From positions 310,001-374,000 of the forward strand of contig JAVXUO010000799.1 of assembly GCA_033065855.1 (NCBI GenBank): a stretch of DNA of 64,000 nucleotides, read 5' to 3'. A model generated the notes under the pieces. That model had not been told where the DNA came from and did not search any database. It saw only the letters and a list, made by a program, of their open reading frames with translations. Positions within the stretch are counted from its first letter, which is position 1; each line of letters begins with the position of its first letter. Below are positions 12,707-24,364 of this stretch, piece after piece. The stretch is from Escallonia rubra (Eukaryota > Streptophyta > Magnoliopsida > Escalloniales > Escalloniaceae). The translations under genes and the position numbers were made by a program.

Positions 12707-12801
12707 GGTCCAATTCAGCCCTTATTATTGGCCCATCATCGTCTATTACGGAGTAGTTAATATACATAGGATGGCCCACTAATAAGGGCTGAACTGGCCC
12801 C
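12707..12801. repeat. Small fold-back (hairpin) element
   Basis: Two arms of about 30 nt (12707-12737 and 12771-12801) containing AATTCAGCCCTTATTA and its near reverse complement face each other across about 33 nt. This is typical of a tiny MITE or its remnant. No clear target duplication was seen. Confidence 0.6.
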
Positions 12802-13839
12802 TATTTGGACTAACTAACGAGCTTCTGATGATCCGAGCCCCAAAAGCAAATAAATAGGCCAGCTTGGGCCATGATTAATCTAGGGTTCAACATATGGCCC
12901 ATTGGCCTATTGACCAATTCTAAGCCCTGTGATTTGCATTAAGTTGTTCATACTATTACTATCTTTTGGGAATGTCTAATACTCTAATTATACATCCTAT
13001 TATGGTTTTTAATATTCTAATCATCGTCGAAAGATTAATTCTACCGTGAATGTACTTTTTAGCAACAAAATAAAGGTATAAGAAAGCGCGTGGGTGTGAA
13101 AATAGACGTTGGTATGTGATGCCAAGGAAAGTGGGTTGGCAGTTGACGTGGAGGTGCCACAAGGAATGCAGTCCGAGTCGGATGCCAAGTGTGCTGATGT
13201 GGGGAACATCAAGGGTGGAGCAAGGGCAGAGACCAAAGGCTTCCCAGACAGAGCCTGAGGGTGGCAGTGTTGCGAGAGTGACGGGGCATGGTGAATATAC
13301 AACGACAGTCACAGTCCGATACTTAGGTCCAGAGTCAAGGTCCTGTATGGTTCTCTCTCTAAAATTCCAGAGGATTTGGATTATAGAGTGAGAAAGTAAA
13401 AATGTCAAATGGGAGAGTTTTGTTCGAAATGAAATCCAAAGTCCACTATTTATAGGCAAAAGTATACATGTGGCATCAATTGCCACGTGGCATCCCCTGG
13501 GAGTGACACGTCACCAGGGGGTCCAAAAATACTAGTTCTCCGTTGGACTGTCGGATCGCATATTCACCCGGTCTGCTCCTCAAAGCGTCGCTCTGCCTGT
13601 CTAGAAAGACTGGCTCCCATAGTGTCGGTGTTGCCAGAGGATACCTTTTGATCTAGCCACCAATCCAAGCCCTTGCAGAATCCCATAGGCCAGGCAGCGG
13701 TGGGGAAGACCCGACGCCCAACTTCCAGGCGAACTAGGCATGATGCCCTCCGGAGACATGCTCCCGTCTCGGAGTGACCCGGGGGTCATAGTCCCTAGGG
13801 GTGCTAATGAAGCCCCCGGTGCCGGAGCACATGGGCCAG

Positions 13840-14290
13840 TCACGCAAACACCCTGGCGGAGATAGTGTCCCAGATGAGTCGCCTATCCCGCAGGCCGAGG
13901 TAGCATTCTGGATGAGCCGTCTACCTGGCGGGCCGAGGTAGCATCCCGGAGGAGCCGTTTACCTAGAAGAAGGGGAGTCTTCATGCCGGAGCACTTAGAG
14001 CTCCCTAGCGCATATAGTATCCTGGATGAGTCGTCTATCCCGTGGGTGAGTCCTTATACCGGAGCGCTCGAAGCGCATCAAGGTAGCATCCTGGAGGAGC
14101 CGTCTACCTGGCGGAAGGGGAGTTGAAAAGCTCCCTGGCAAAGATAGTGTCCCGGAAGAGTCGCCTATCCCCGCGGGTAAGTCTTTGTGCCGGAGCACTC
14201 GGAGCACGTCAAGGTAGCATCTCTGAGGAGCCGTCTACCTGACTGGCCGAGGTAGCATCCCGGATGAGCCGTCTACCTGGTGGAAGGGGA
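13840..14290. repeat. GC-rich array of hairpin-like units
   Basis: A unit of about 27-30 nt of the form GGTAGcatCCcGGA...gCCGtCTACC recurs several times, alternating with units whose outer stem is GATAG...CTATC, with 30-60 nt spacers rich in CCGGAGCACTCGGAGC-type sequence. Each unit is an imperfect palindrome. GC content is sharply higher than in the surrounding DNA. No coding domain is visible. The flanks (13.4-14.6 kb) contain related blocks in opposite orientation (CACCAGGGGGTCC and GGACCCCCTGGTG), and TATA-like stretches. The whole could therefore be the non-coding part of an old transposable element, possibly a lone LTR; I cannot place its ends. Confidence 0.55.
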
Positions 14291-15119
14291 GTTGAAATTG
14301 GCCAGCTTGTGAGGGTTGAAAAATTGACCGTTGAATATGGCGACGTGTCGCGCAAAATGGGACCCCCTGGTGGGCCCTTGGGTGTGACCAAAGTAGGTTA
14401 AGAACAATATGCTATTTAAATGCGCTTCATAACTTTAGATCCTGTAATTGAGAATTCTCACATGTTTTACTATTGACAAAGATGTGAAACTGAGTCTCTC
14501 CCTTCATACTTATAAACATTTTTACGTGGCACACATGCCACTTCTCTATGTCATTGTGTAAAATTTTGGTACCAAAAAATACCATGTGAGAATAACAGGG
14601 CTTTTGGTAATCTCTAAATGCTTGTTTCAGACCATTTGTAAACTAAACGACCAACCGAAGCTCGCCAACTTGTTGAGCTTGATCCAAGAAGTGATGTTTT
14701 ACGTAATTAAGCATACCCAAGCTACAACTGTTCCTGGCCAATTAGTGCTATAAAACATGCAGACCCGAGCCTAGAACTGTTCGAGTTTGTTCATTTTGTT
14801 TATTGAGCTCTAATTTGTGACGGGAATGACTTGAGTAATGCTTGAGGTGATCTGTAACGAGCCCAAGCCAACTAGCTTGACTATTTACGTAGGAGTTTGG
14901 TTATTGATCCACTTCGAGTTAGCTAAGCAATGTTGTAACGCCAAAGCTCTTTTCTTTGTAATGCCGAGCCAAGGACGCTTCGCTTTATCTAGAAGCAGTC
15001 AACTAAGTTGCTACTCATTTCCAAGTAGCCTCAAAATTTCATCCCTTCATCTCCAATTGGTACATACTACCGAAGTATAGACTAGCTATCCTCACTACAA
15101 GGTTATCAACCAAACATGT

Positions 15120-15246
15120 TTAACCCTTAGGGGTGGTGGAAGTGGCAAAGGGCTTCAAGGAATGACCTCGAGGTTCCGAGTTCGATTCCCCGTACCGACG
15201 GACCATATAGAATTGCAGTTCTAAACATTCAAAAAAAATAAAAATA
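15120..15246 (+). mobile_element. tRNA-derived SINE, family 1
   Basis: A 127-bp unit with an internal pol III B-box-like motif (GGTTCCGAGTTCGATTCCC) and a weaker A-box-like stretch (TGGCAAAGGGC) ends in an A/T-rich tail. It is flanked by a perfect 12-bp target duplication, aaccaaacatgt, at 15108-15119 and 15247-15258. It is not a tRNA gene: no acceptor stem or anticodon arm can be folded. A truncated relative lies at 37228-37291. Confidence 0.8.
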
Positions 15247-15259
15247 AACCAAACATGTG

Positions 15260-17217
15260 TTACAATAAACTCGACGCTTTGGGAGGGGAAAGAAGGCTCA
15301 GAAGCTTGTTGTCTAAATAACAACGATCATAGATAAGATGTCCTCCTTGACAGGGTAATTATGGACGACTAAATAGTCTTATTGTGATGACAACTACATA
15401 TTTTTAAAAAATATAGTTCACAAGCTTAATAATTTAGAGTAAATGTTGCATAGTACCGTATCATCAAGCTCCACCATTTTGGATCGTTGAACGAGAAAAA
15501 CTGATGTGATTGGAAGAGGGTCCAAGGATGATAGAGAGTTGTTATACTATATATCCAATAGTTTTAGATGGTGGAACCATTAATCTTGCCCCATAAAAGA
15601 ATTTTTCAATATAATTTTGGATTAGACCAAAAAAACAAAAATTTGGGGTCAAGGGTACATAGCCACGCCATAGTCCATTATAACTTAGATAATACACAAA
15701 TGGTTTGGTTAGTTCTTTAGTTGTTTTATTTTTGAAATAATTATGCTTATAGATAGATTTCAAATTTTATTTTTAGAAACATAAATGTTTTCAATTCTTT
15801 AACGAGTCTGACATAAAGTGTATTAAAATTTGATATTCAAATAACAGTTGGACTTTTCATATGCTTCGAATTCATGCAATTAAATAAACTTATTTTCATC
15901 TTTTGATAATAAAATATCTATGTGACAATTGTTTTTATCTTGCTTGAAAAGAAATCTTTATCTCACCGTAGAGGAAAAAGGCAAAACAATTAAAGGGCTA
16001 ACTAAACAGAGTAATGAACGATTAGTTAGCCCACAGAACACTTCCAACCCCCAAAATCATATTATAAGACAGACTCTCTGGCTCTAAAAAGATAATTTCG
16101 ACGTTTCTGATCAGTTCACGTGTAATACTATTTCCTGACCTTCTCACTATTGCCCGTAATAAAACACACGAGACTTCTCTTCATGTCGTGAACTATATCG
16201 TCTGTATTCTTCAGAGTTATCACATCATCATAAATTAAAAACCGTATTTCTCCTTTTAAAAGTACCTCGTACCCATAAATAAGCGATATTGAGAATTTCA
16301 TATAAATGCCATATTTCTCTTTTTAAAAGTACCTTGTACCCATAAATTAGCGATATTGAGAATCTCACATAAACAAAAAAATAAATAAGTTATTAAACTA
16401 GATATTCGCGTCATATATCAAGGGGTCATGCTGAAGAGCCACGCGTCCATTATTGTCGAGACGACGTTGCGGTCCCCGGTGCGGCGCCCCTCGTACATTT
16501 CTCACTTCTTTATCGAACATTGCATGTAGCCAATATTAACAATATTGTTAGTTCTCTGCACTTCCGTTCCTCAGTTCTTGTCCCAAGGCATCTGTATGGG
16601 CCAACCTTTCACTCTAAAACTTCTTCTGTTCTATGTCCTGATGCTACGTAATAATGTTGCCAAAAGAGGCTGTGACCCTACTTTTCTTGCACAAACTTGC
16701 TCTGAATTTTCTGTTCCAAGTCATGCTGCAAAAACCTTTTTTTTTTAACGATAAAGCGTTTTTCCATTAAAAATCGTTAAAAGAGAGTGAGTAAAGTTTG
16801 GAAAAAATTTATTCAGTGGCAACTATAACGTTGATGGCACATTTTTTTATCAGTAAAGTTGCTACAAACGGCTGTCATCAACGAGCTTTAAGGACGAGTA
16901 TTTGAGTGAATAGTTTGAGAAAGTTCGCTACCACAGAAGTTGGAGCAAAGACTGTCCACTTTTGTACCAAGTTTCGCGTTTGACAAATATTTAGTGTGAG
17001 TTTATATATCAAGTTCATGCCTGCATGTTGGTAGCTCAAAGATGTATTGACAACACTTCTTTAGCCTCACTTTTTTTTTTTTTGGGTTCCTACATAGTAT
17101 GAACTAATTCTAGTTATTTTCTAGAAGGAGCCTACCTTCACATTAATTAATGGCAGCGACTCGAACCTAGACAATGATTGTAGTAAACGAGCACATTGAA
17201 CACCGAATCAAATGCTA
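15260..17217. other. Intergenic AT-rich stretch, no gene seen
   Basis: No coding region is supported here. A direct repeat of about 50 nt occurs at about 16250-16300 and 16316-16366. Fragments of a small MITE family with TTAACGATAAA-type ends are visible near 16745-16870. Confidence 0.5.
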
Positions 17218-17600
17218 GGCTCTGTTTGACAACATTTTTTATTTATTTAATTTTAAAGAGCAGCTTAAATTTTTTTTTACAAAAATAAGTAGGTGTTTGA
17301 TAATTCAGTTTTTATTTTGAGTTTTTATTTTTATTTTTTTTGTGTTTGTTATCCTTTTTTTTATTTTGAGTTTTTTTTTTGTGGTGGTTTGCGGTGGCGG
17401 TGGTGGGGTGTGGCGGTGGCTGCCGGCGGTGGTGACCAGAGTTGGCCGCCGGCAACCGCCGGAGGTGGCCGCCGGCGATGGTGGGGCCGCCGGAGGTGGT
17501 CGGCGGTGAGAGGGTGGTGGCGGTGGTCTAAAAAAAAATCAAAACTGAAAAAAAAAAACTCATTTTTGAAGTTTTTTTTTTCTTCTTCCTGATTTTTTAA
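17218..17600. mobile_element. GT-rich terminal-inverted-repeat element, copy B (one end lost)
   Basis: It shares the left end (GGCTCTGTTTGACAAC), the A/T runs, the GTGTTTGATAA block and the GGTGG-rich core with copies at 10083 and 50197. The right inverted end is missing: similarity stops in the 17600 region. The GC-rich core gives long spurious ORFs on both strands. Confidence 0.55.
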
Positions 17601-17605
17601 AATCA

Positions 17606-19730
17606 TCGTCGTTTCTCTTGACTCGTTAGATCGCTTAACTGAGTATCCCTCATGGGCAGATCTTCCTTTTGTGACTGCATCCCACGAATCCCTAAAGCCA
17701 CTTGAATGAGTCTTAAACCTTGATTCAAACCAAGAGGCCCTTCAATATTCAGCTCTCTCCCAACTAAGCTCAGCTTTCTTTCTCCCTGGTTTATGCAGGT
17801 GATCACTGTGCATCCCCTCTTGCTCTGTTATATCACTCATTTAACTGTACTGTATGCTGCTCCACTTTGCTATGGCTTATTTATATTTTTTAATCTGAAC
17901 TTTTGGAACTGTTATCTGCTCAAAGTACAGAGCACGTGTCACGTGACTGCACCAAAATTCTTGGAGGTCAAGAAAGAAGACATGGGAGCCAGAGGTCAGC
18001 CAGCTAGCTACTCCCAGTTGCCATTGACCGCATCAAAGCTGCTTTGACTCAGAACAGTGGCCATTCAATTGTTCCATGTGACTGTCAATGGTTACCGATT
18101 ACCATAAGCAGATCATATGCGTGAAATTTAGTGGGTAAACGTTATATTCACACCATTTTTGTTGAAATTTAAACCGAGTTAATTTTAAAAGGGTCAGAGG
18201 TGTCATCAATTACCATTTTATTGAGAAAAGGGCATAAATTCAACCAAAAGAAATTATTTTCGTTAACCTTCTAATCGAAGATAAACCCTTTATCATTCTT
18301 AATTATATGAGCTGTTATGGTTTAATGTTGGACATGTTTAACTTAAAGTTAACTGATCTACAACAGAGAATTGATTATTCCAAGAACACTGTGAACTTCA
18401 TTCATTGATCATATCTATTTTTTAAACGGTGCGAATAAAATGAAGAAACTTTGTAGCACCCCCCCACCCCCCCCCCAAAAAAAAAAAAAGGAGAAACAAC
18501 TAGGGATTAAACTCCAACAATGCAAGATCGCTATTTAAACAAGAGCTCAAGTCCAAAGTGACGGATCACTTGCATTTTTGTTCAAGTGGTGGTTTAACTT
18601 TAAGGTAGAAATATTTGAACCTATATCCGCTAGTGATCCAGACATTGGATTCGTTGACATGTCATCAACAATGATCGTTAAGATTTTTAAACACTACCAC
18701 TTATAACAACAGCAGAAAAGCAACCAAAATCTTCGGCGCATCATTTCGATGAGGTTCAATCAATTGTTGCACCCATCTATACAGAACTACCTTCAACGAA
18801 TGACATCGTTAAAGTGTGAAAATCTTAAAAATAAAAAAGTAAACAAGTCATTCCACCATGTCTAATCATCTCGAAACGATTTAAATATTAAGGTAATGAG
18901 TCACGGAAAGCTAATAGATCCTTAAAAGAATCACCTATCTATTCAAAGTAATATGCTCACTTATTTCGTTCTTATCGCAATAACAAAGATTAGTGCAAAT
19001 CCATGATGCAATGCTCTTCTTCTACTCCTTCCACCCTTGGTACAATTATTAAGTGCCAGTGAATTGCAAAATTGTCTCCAGCATACATGGGGCCATAATA
19101 TGATCTCTTTTGACTTTATTATTGAAATAATCGATAGGAATTACGAAGTTTGGCCTCCTCGTCAAAGAGATTTGTTCTATTTTTTGACTTCAAATTTTAG
19201 GATTAGTACTCAGAAAAAAATAATTCTAAATGGGCAAAGCCGCCACTGTGTGTTTACGCCCTTAAGATCGGTTAAAGAAGAAACTTATTAGTCCCGTTTA
19301 CTAACGTTAAAATTGGTCAGATAAATACTCCTTATGGTAAAGAAAGAAAAAGAAGAAAGAAACCAAATTAAATGTTTGTTTCCATCTCGGGCCAAGTGAG
19401 TATGTTAGAAATGGTTGGCTCTAAAAGTATAATTTCACTAAGAAAGGGTATAGAACAATTGTTAGTATTATTATCGTAGGAATGTTCACCAACTCCGTAT
19501 GTAATACTTTTCTGCTAAAACTTTAATGACAAATTTTATCAGTATTTTTTTAACCTCACTAAATAAAAGTCACTTGAAATATTTAGTAACCATTAATTGT
19601 AACTATACGAAGGGTAAAATCAAAATTCCTTCAACTCGGTTGGCATTCAAATTTTTTTGTTTTTTTAATTTTTTTTGGTTTTTTCAAATTTTTTTTTTGT
19701 TTTTAAAGCTGAGGTTCTTTGTCACTTTCA
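17606..19730. other. Intergenic stretch upstream of the P450
   Basis: No supported coding region. A C/A homopolymer run lies at 18461-18490. A MITE relic (about 19517-19608) is related to the one at 43641-43768. Confidence 0.45.
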
Positions 19731-19737
19731 CAAGGTT

Positions 19738-19744
19738 TATAAAA
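19738..19744 (+). promoter_or_regulatory. TATA box of the CYP714-type gene
   Basis: TATAAAA lies 47 bp before the ATG at 19791. That spacing leaves a very short 5' leader of about 15-25 nt if transcription begins about 30 bp downstream. Confidence 0.5.
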
Positions 19745-19790
19745 GACCAGCTCCAATGCAGTAGCCAGCACAAGAACAGAAGTGCCAAAA

Positions 19791-21055
19791 ATGAAAGCCC
19801 ACCATCTCCTCCCACTCCTTCTACTATTACTTCCTGCTCTTGGGAGCTTTTCTTCATCACTGGGTCTTCTTCTACTGCTCTTCTGCCTCACCCTGTACCT
19901 GTTCAACGTTTCGTGGCTAAAGCATCAGAGGCTTCGATGGAAGCTTCAAAGGCAAGGCATCAGGGGGCCTCAGCCTTCTCTCTTGTACGGGAACGTCCCT
20001 GAGATGCAGCGAATCCAGTCGGCGGCGACTCAAGCTGCAAACCACGGCGAGTTCGTCGCCCATGACTACGTTTCCACGGTCTTCCCTTACTTTGAACGAT
20101 GGAGAAAAGAATACGGTAACCATCTTCTTCTTCTCTCTCTCTCTCTCTGTTTCCTTTTTGTATCACTCCCAGATTCTGAGCATTTGAGGCCTTTCGACTT
20201 TTTAGCGACTTTTTGCAATGGATTTAACCAAACTCTTAATGCGTAGAGTCGAAACAGAGCTCGTTGACAAAAGATTAACACGCAGTTAAAATTGTCGAAA
20301 AGATTATATCTTCTGATAGGAAAAGACGTCGATAACCTATATAAAATTGAACGTAGGAGTATAACGTGACGATGATCCGATTTTTGCCGAATCCAATAAG
20401 TAGTTCTAAGGGTCTCCGCTACCTTCTCTAACTTGGCCTGCATCACAGCATCTTCATGAAGGTGATGAAGTCTGATACCTCTTGGGGCACTGTCAGGCCA
20501 TATTCCAAAGTCACAAGGCATATAGTAGTATATTGGTGCAGTGACAATACCATCATGTCATTGATCATAAAGGATCCAACTTTGGTGATTATAAAAATCC
20601 TTGCAGTGTGTAGCCTAATAGGGTCCGTCGGTTCAATATCGGCTGAGCTCAGATTGCCGCATATTTTAATAATTATCTGGAATCTTGTCATAAGCATCAA
20701 TTCTCTTTTTCTTGTTTCTTTTTAAGAATAATTTTTGGACGGCACTAAAATGTCAAGAACAATGAACGTCCCAGAGACCAGAGTTTTATTTGACAGATGG
20801 CCTGGTCTGGCTGATCATCACTTCTTCATAGCTGAATATTGCCGTGATTAAATCAGGTTTGTGAGGAAAACATATAACGCCGGTAGAAATGACATCATAT
20901 AAAATGAACCATGTTAAAAAAAGGGGTGTCCTAATCTGTCACTGCTAAAATTATATATAAAATACATAGTAATAACCCTCATCCTAAATTATTTAATCAA
21001 ATTTAATTTGTACGCTTATATAAGATATGAGTCATATGTTATGAGTTTCCATTCG

Positions 21056-21108
<53 letters not shown>

Positions 21109-21158
21109 GAGGGAGAGATAGTGACTTATATAGGATATGACTTATATTGGATATGAGT

Positions 21159-21194
<36 letters not shown>

Positions 21195-24100
21195 AATGAC
21201 AAACTACATACAGTGTTATGGATCCCTTCCAAGAAGAAATATAAACTGTTCATGTGTCTGGTTGGTGAAGCCATATGTGGCAGAGCTGGGAGTGAGTGGT
21301 GAGTCCAGCCAAAAGTAGTACAACTGTGGTCATTTGATTTTGAAGTTGATGCATGGTGTGGTCTCTTCTTTGTGGTACACAATGAATAGTTGGCACAATC
21401 ACTGTTGTTGAAGTGAATGGACCTTTTTTTTTTTTTCCTTTTCTATACTGTTTTTGGCCCTATGGCAGAATGACACACTTTCCCTTCCAAGGGCCAATCA
21501 TTTAAATGAGTAGGGACTCACATATTGCACATGCTCGAGTTCAAATTCTTGAGGACTTTTGTGTACTTCTTTCATCACTCAAGGGACTATTTTCCCTGAG
21601 AATAGGGCCAAACATTTCCGGTGCTTTTACACACTAGAAGCACTAGGTATCTCATTTGGGATTGGAAGCAAAAAAAAAAAAAAAAGGTTCATGCAAGTTA
21701 CTGTAGAGACTGAATTCTGTCATGTAAGCCACCAATAACGACGTGCTCAACTTTAGACGGACTAAATCGACTAGATAGAAGGTAAGTTGAAAATGACATA
21801 TCAAATCAGGAGAATTGACGCATAACGGTGCTATTGTTGTAAAAGGTATTTCGCCCCAACTTAGTCGTGTCTTTGGATGGAAATGGGGTACACTTAATGC
21901 AGCATAAACTGAATAAAAACGATTAGACCGAAAGTAAGTTTGAAAATGACTTATCAAATCAGAAGAGCTGATGAGTAAAAGTGCTACTGTCCTAAAAAGG
22001 TATTTCTCCCCACCAAGTCCTTACTTCGGATGCAAATGGGACACACTTATTAAAGCAGAAACCGAATAAAAACGATTAGACAGAAAGTAAGTTGATAAAT
22101 AACTTATCAAATCAGAAGAGCGTAGCAATAATATTGTCCTAAAAGTTATTTCGCTCCCACTAAGTCGTAACTTCAGATACAAAAAGGGCTACACCACGAC
22201 CACTTTGTAGGATTCAATGGTTGAGCTTCAGATACGTGTACTCCGAAGAAAAGAGCTCTGGATCTGCTAACGTGGGTTGTCACCGATTCTCGGTAAAGTG
22301 ATGTATGTTTAATATGTGAAGATTCTCGGTAAAGTGATGTATGTTTAATATGTGAAGCGACAGATACACCTCGTATGCAACATACCAGGGGCTAGGCGAG
22401 TATCCGAGTCCAAACAAAAAAAGGTACTGTAGTTAGTGCCAAGGATAATCATTGTCCATTTGCTGCAAGAAGTGTCATTCTTAATTTTCAAATGACTGAA
22501 AAGGCTAGGTACTTGGAATGAAATTATGTTCTGTTAAATATGATGGCAGATTTTCTTACTGTAAAGTGGCACATAACTCCATGTCTCCATCCTCTGTAAT
22601 GAGCTTAAGTGTTGAGTCTGATAATGCAGGTCAAATATATACATACTCAACGGGGAATAAGCAGCATTTGTACGTGAACAATCCAGAATTAGTGAAGGAA
22701 ATGAACCAGTGCATCACTTTTGATTTGGGCAAGCCTTCATATGTCACCAAGAGACTTGCCCCATTGCTCGGCAATGGTATCTTGAGGTCCAATGGCCATG
22801 TTTGGGCCCAACAGAGGAAAATTGTTGCTCCTGAATTTTTCATGGACAAAGTCAAGGTAACTGATACTTGGTTTTTCCTGTACTCCCTTGAAAAGAAACC
22901 ACAATTTATCGCCAATAAATCTGTGATCAAATTTTCCTTTTGTGGTACTGATTTGGCTCAATACATGACCAAGGATTATATGAAGCGTTATGCCATTTTC
23001 TAAGCTTGATGTTATGTGATCAAGGGCATGGTGGGTGTGATGTTGGAGTCAGCACAACCGTTGACAAAGAAATGGGAGGCCTCCATTGAAGCCCAAGGTG
23101 GAAAAGTGGCAGAGATTAGGGTTGAAGACGACTTGAGGGGGGTCTCTGCAGATGTTATCTCAAGGGCTTGCTTCGGTAGCTCTTATAAGAAAGGCAAACA
23201 TATTTTCACAAAGCTTAGAACTCTTCAAGAGACCATTTCCGTCCAAAGCGCGCTGTTTGGTCTGCCAACATTAGGGTAATGTTGCAATCAACTAAGCTTT
23301 GAGTCATTCGTCATGTCACATTGTTGAAACGAATTAACGTGTTTCTCGAAAATGGTCTTTTATTTGGACACAAAAAGAAGGAAGAAGGTACTTTCAATGT
23401 GCATGTTGAATTTTTAACACTGATGCAGCAATTGCAGATTTCTCGCGACTAGGAAACAGGACGTAAAGGACTTGGAAAAAGAAATCGAGGCATTAATCTG
23501 GGACGCAATAAAAGAGCGTGAACATGAATGCTTAGGAGCAGCATCATCGGAGAAGGATCTACTGCAAATGATACTAGACGGGGCCATGAATGATCATTGT
23601 ATGGGCAAGGATTCATCCAAGCACTTTATAGTTGATAACTGTAAGAACATATACATAGCAGGTCATGAGTCCACTGCTGTTGCTGCTTCATGGTGCTTGA
23701 TGCTACTAGCTGTTCATCCAGAGTGGCAAGCTCGCATACGCGAGGAAATGACTCAAGTCTGCAAGAATGGCATATTGGATGCAGATTCGCTTCCCAAAAT
23801 GAAATCGGTAATCATGTCTAGCTATATTAGTTCAGTTCCTTGCACATTTCAAGTTTCTGATATCTACACATAGCGTACTTAGAGAGCAGAAGCTCTAGTA
23901 GCCACAAAGTAGATTCTGATACCTCAGTATGTACACAGGTAACCATGGTGATCCAAGAAGCACTGCGATTGTATCCACCAGCAGCCTTTGTGTCAAGGGA
24001 GGCCCTTGAAGAGACACAAATTGGGCACATCAATGTGCCTAAAGGTGTATGCATATGGACATTGATCCCGACACTGCACCGTGACCATGATATCTGGGGA

Positions 24101-24364
24101 CAAGACGCAAATGAATTTAAGCCTGAGAGGTTCAGTAATGGTGTCTCCAATGCGTGCAAAGTTCCTCAAGCTTACGCTCCATTCGGACTAGGTCCTCGGT
24201 TGTGCTTGGGCCGCAACTTTGCCATGGTTCAGTTGAAGGTTGTCATCGCGCTCATCATTTCCAAGTTCACGTTCACCTTGTCTCCTAATTATAAACACTC
24301 TCCTGCTTATAGAATGATTGTTGAGCCTGGACATGGTGTAAATATTCTCATTTCAAAGATCTAA
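19791..24364 (+). CDS. Cytochrome P450, CYP714-like, 5 exons, 532 aa
   Basis: Exons: 19791-20115, 22630-22856, 23025-23275, 23438-23807 and 23939-24364. They sum to 1599 nt in an intact frame with GT-AG borders. The N-terminus ([16 protein letters not shown]...[13 protein letters not shown]) is a membrane anchor for the endoplasmic reticulum. P450 marks: I-helix AGHEST (about 342-347), K-helix EALR (398-401), PERF (453-456) and the heme loop [10 protein letters not shown] with ligand Cys480. [15 protein letters not shown] and the overall layout fit the CYP72 clan, best CYP714. In that family, known members modify gibberellins (rice EUI epoxidises them, Arabidopsis ELA1/ELA2 inactivate them), so a role in gibberellin tuning is a reasonable inference, not proven. 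The 2.5-kb intron 1 is filled with microsatellites and tandem repeats. No damage was seen, and the gene looks functional. Confidence 0.9.
21061..21196. repeat. (GA)n and (TA)n microsatellites in P450 intron 1
   Basis: A 45-nt GA run at 21061-21105 is followed by TA runs at about 21158-21196. Both lie inside intron 1 of the P450. Confidence 0.9.
21755..22195. repeat. About 150-bp tandem repeat, three copies, in P450 intron 1
   Basis: Three diverged units begin with AAAGGTATTTCGCCCC-like sequence near 21842, 21995 and 22141, and share AAAACGATTAGAC and GACTTATCAAATCAGAAGAG blocks; a partial unit lies upstream. A second, exact 36-bp duplication follows at 22285-22320 and 22321-22356. Confidence 0.75.

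Noticed and set aside
12959-13486. 175-aa ORF (-)
   Set aside because: No recognisable domain, and it runs into a GC-rich repeat region. The long open frame is probably due to composition.
13840-14290. CRISPR-like array
   Set aside because: Plant nuclear DNA, spacing is irregular and the units are palindromic repeats without unique uniform spacers.
15160-15200. tRNA gene, because of GGTTCCGAGTTCGATTCCC
   Set aside because: Only the T-arm-like B box is present; no cloverleaf can be formed, and target duplications show that it is a SINE.
17293-17606. Overlapping 99-aa (+) and 81-aa (-) ORFs
   Set aside because: Products of the GGTGG-rich core of a repeat element; Trp/Gly or His/Pro low complexity only.
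20443-20700. Hidden exon in P450 intron 1
   Set aside because: ORFs on both strands there match no P450 part; exon 1 and exon 2 already join in frame across the intron.
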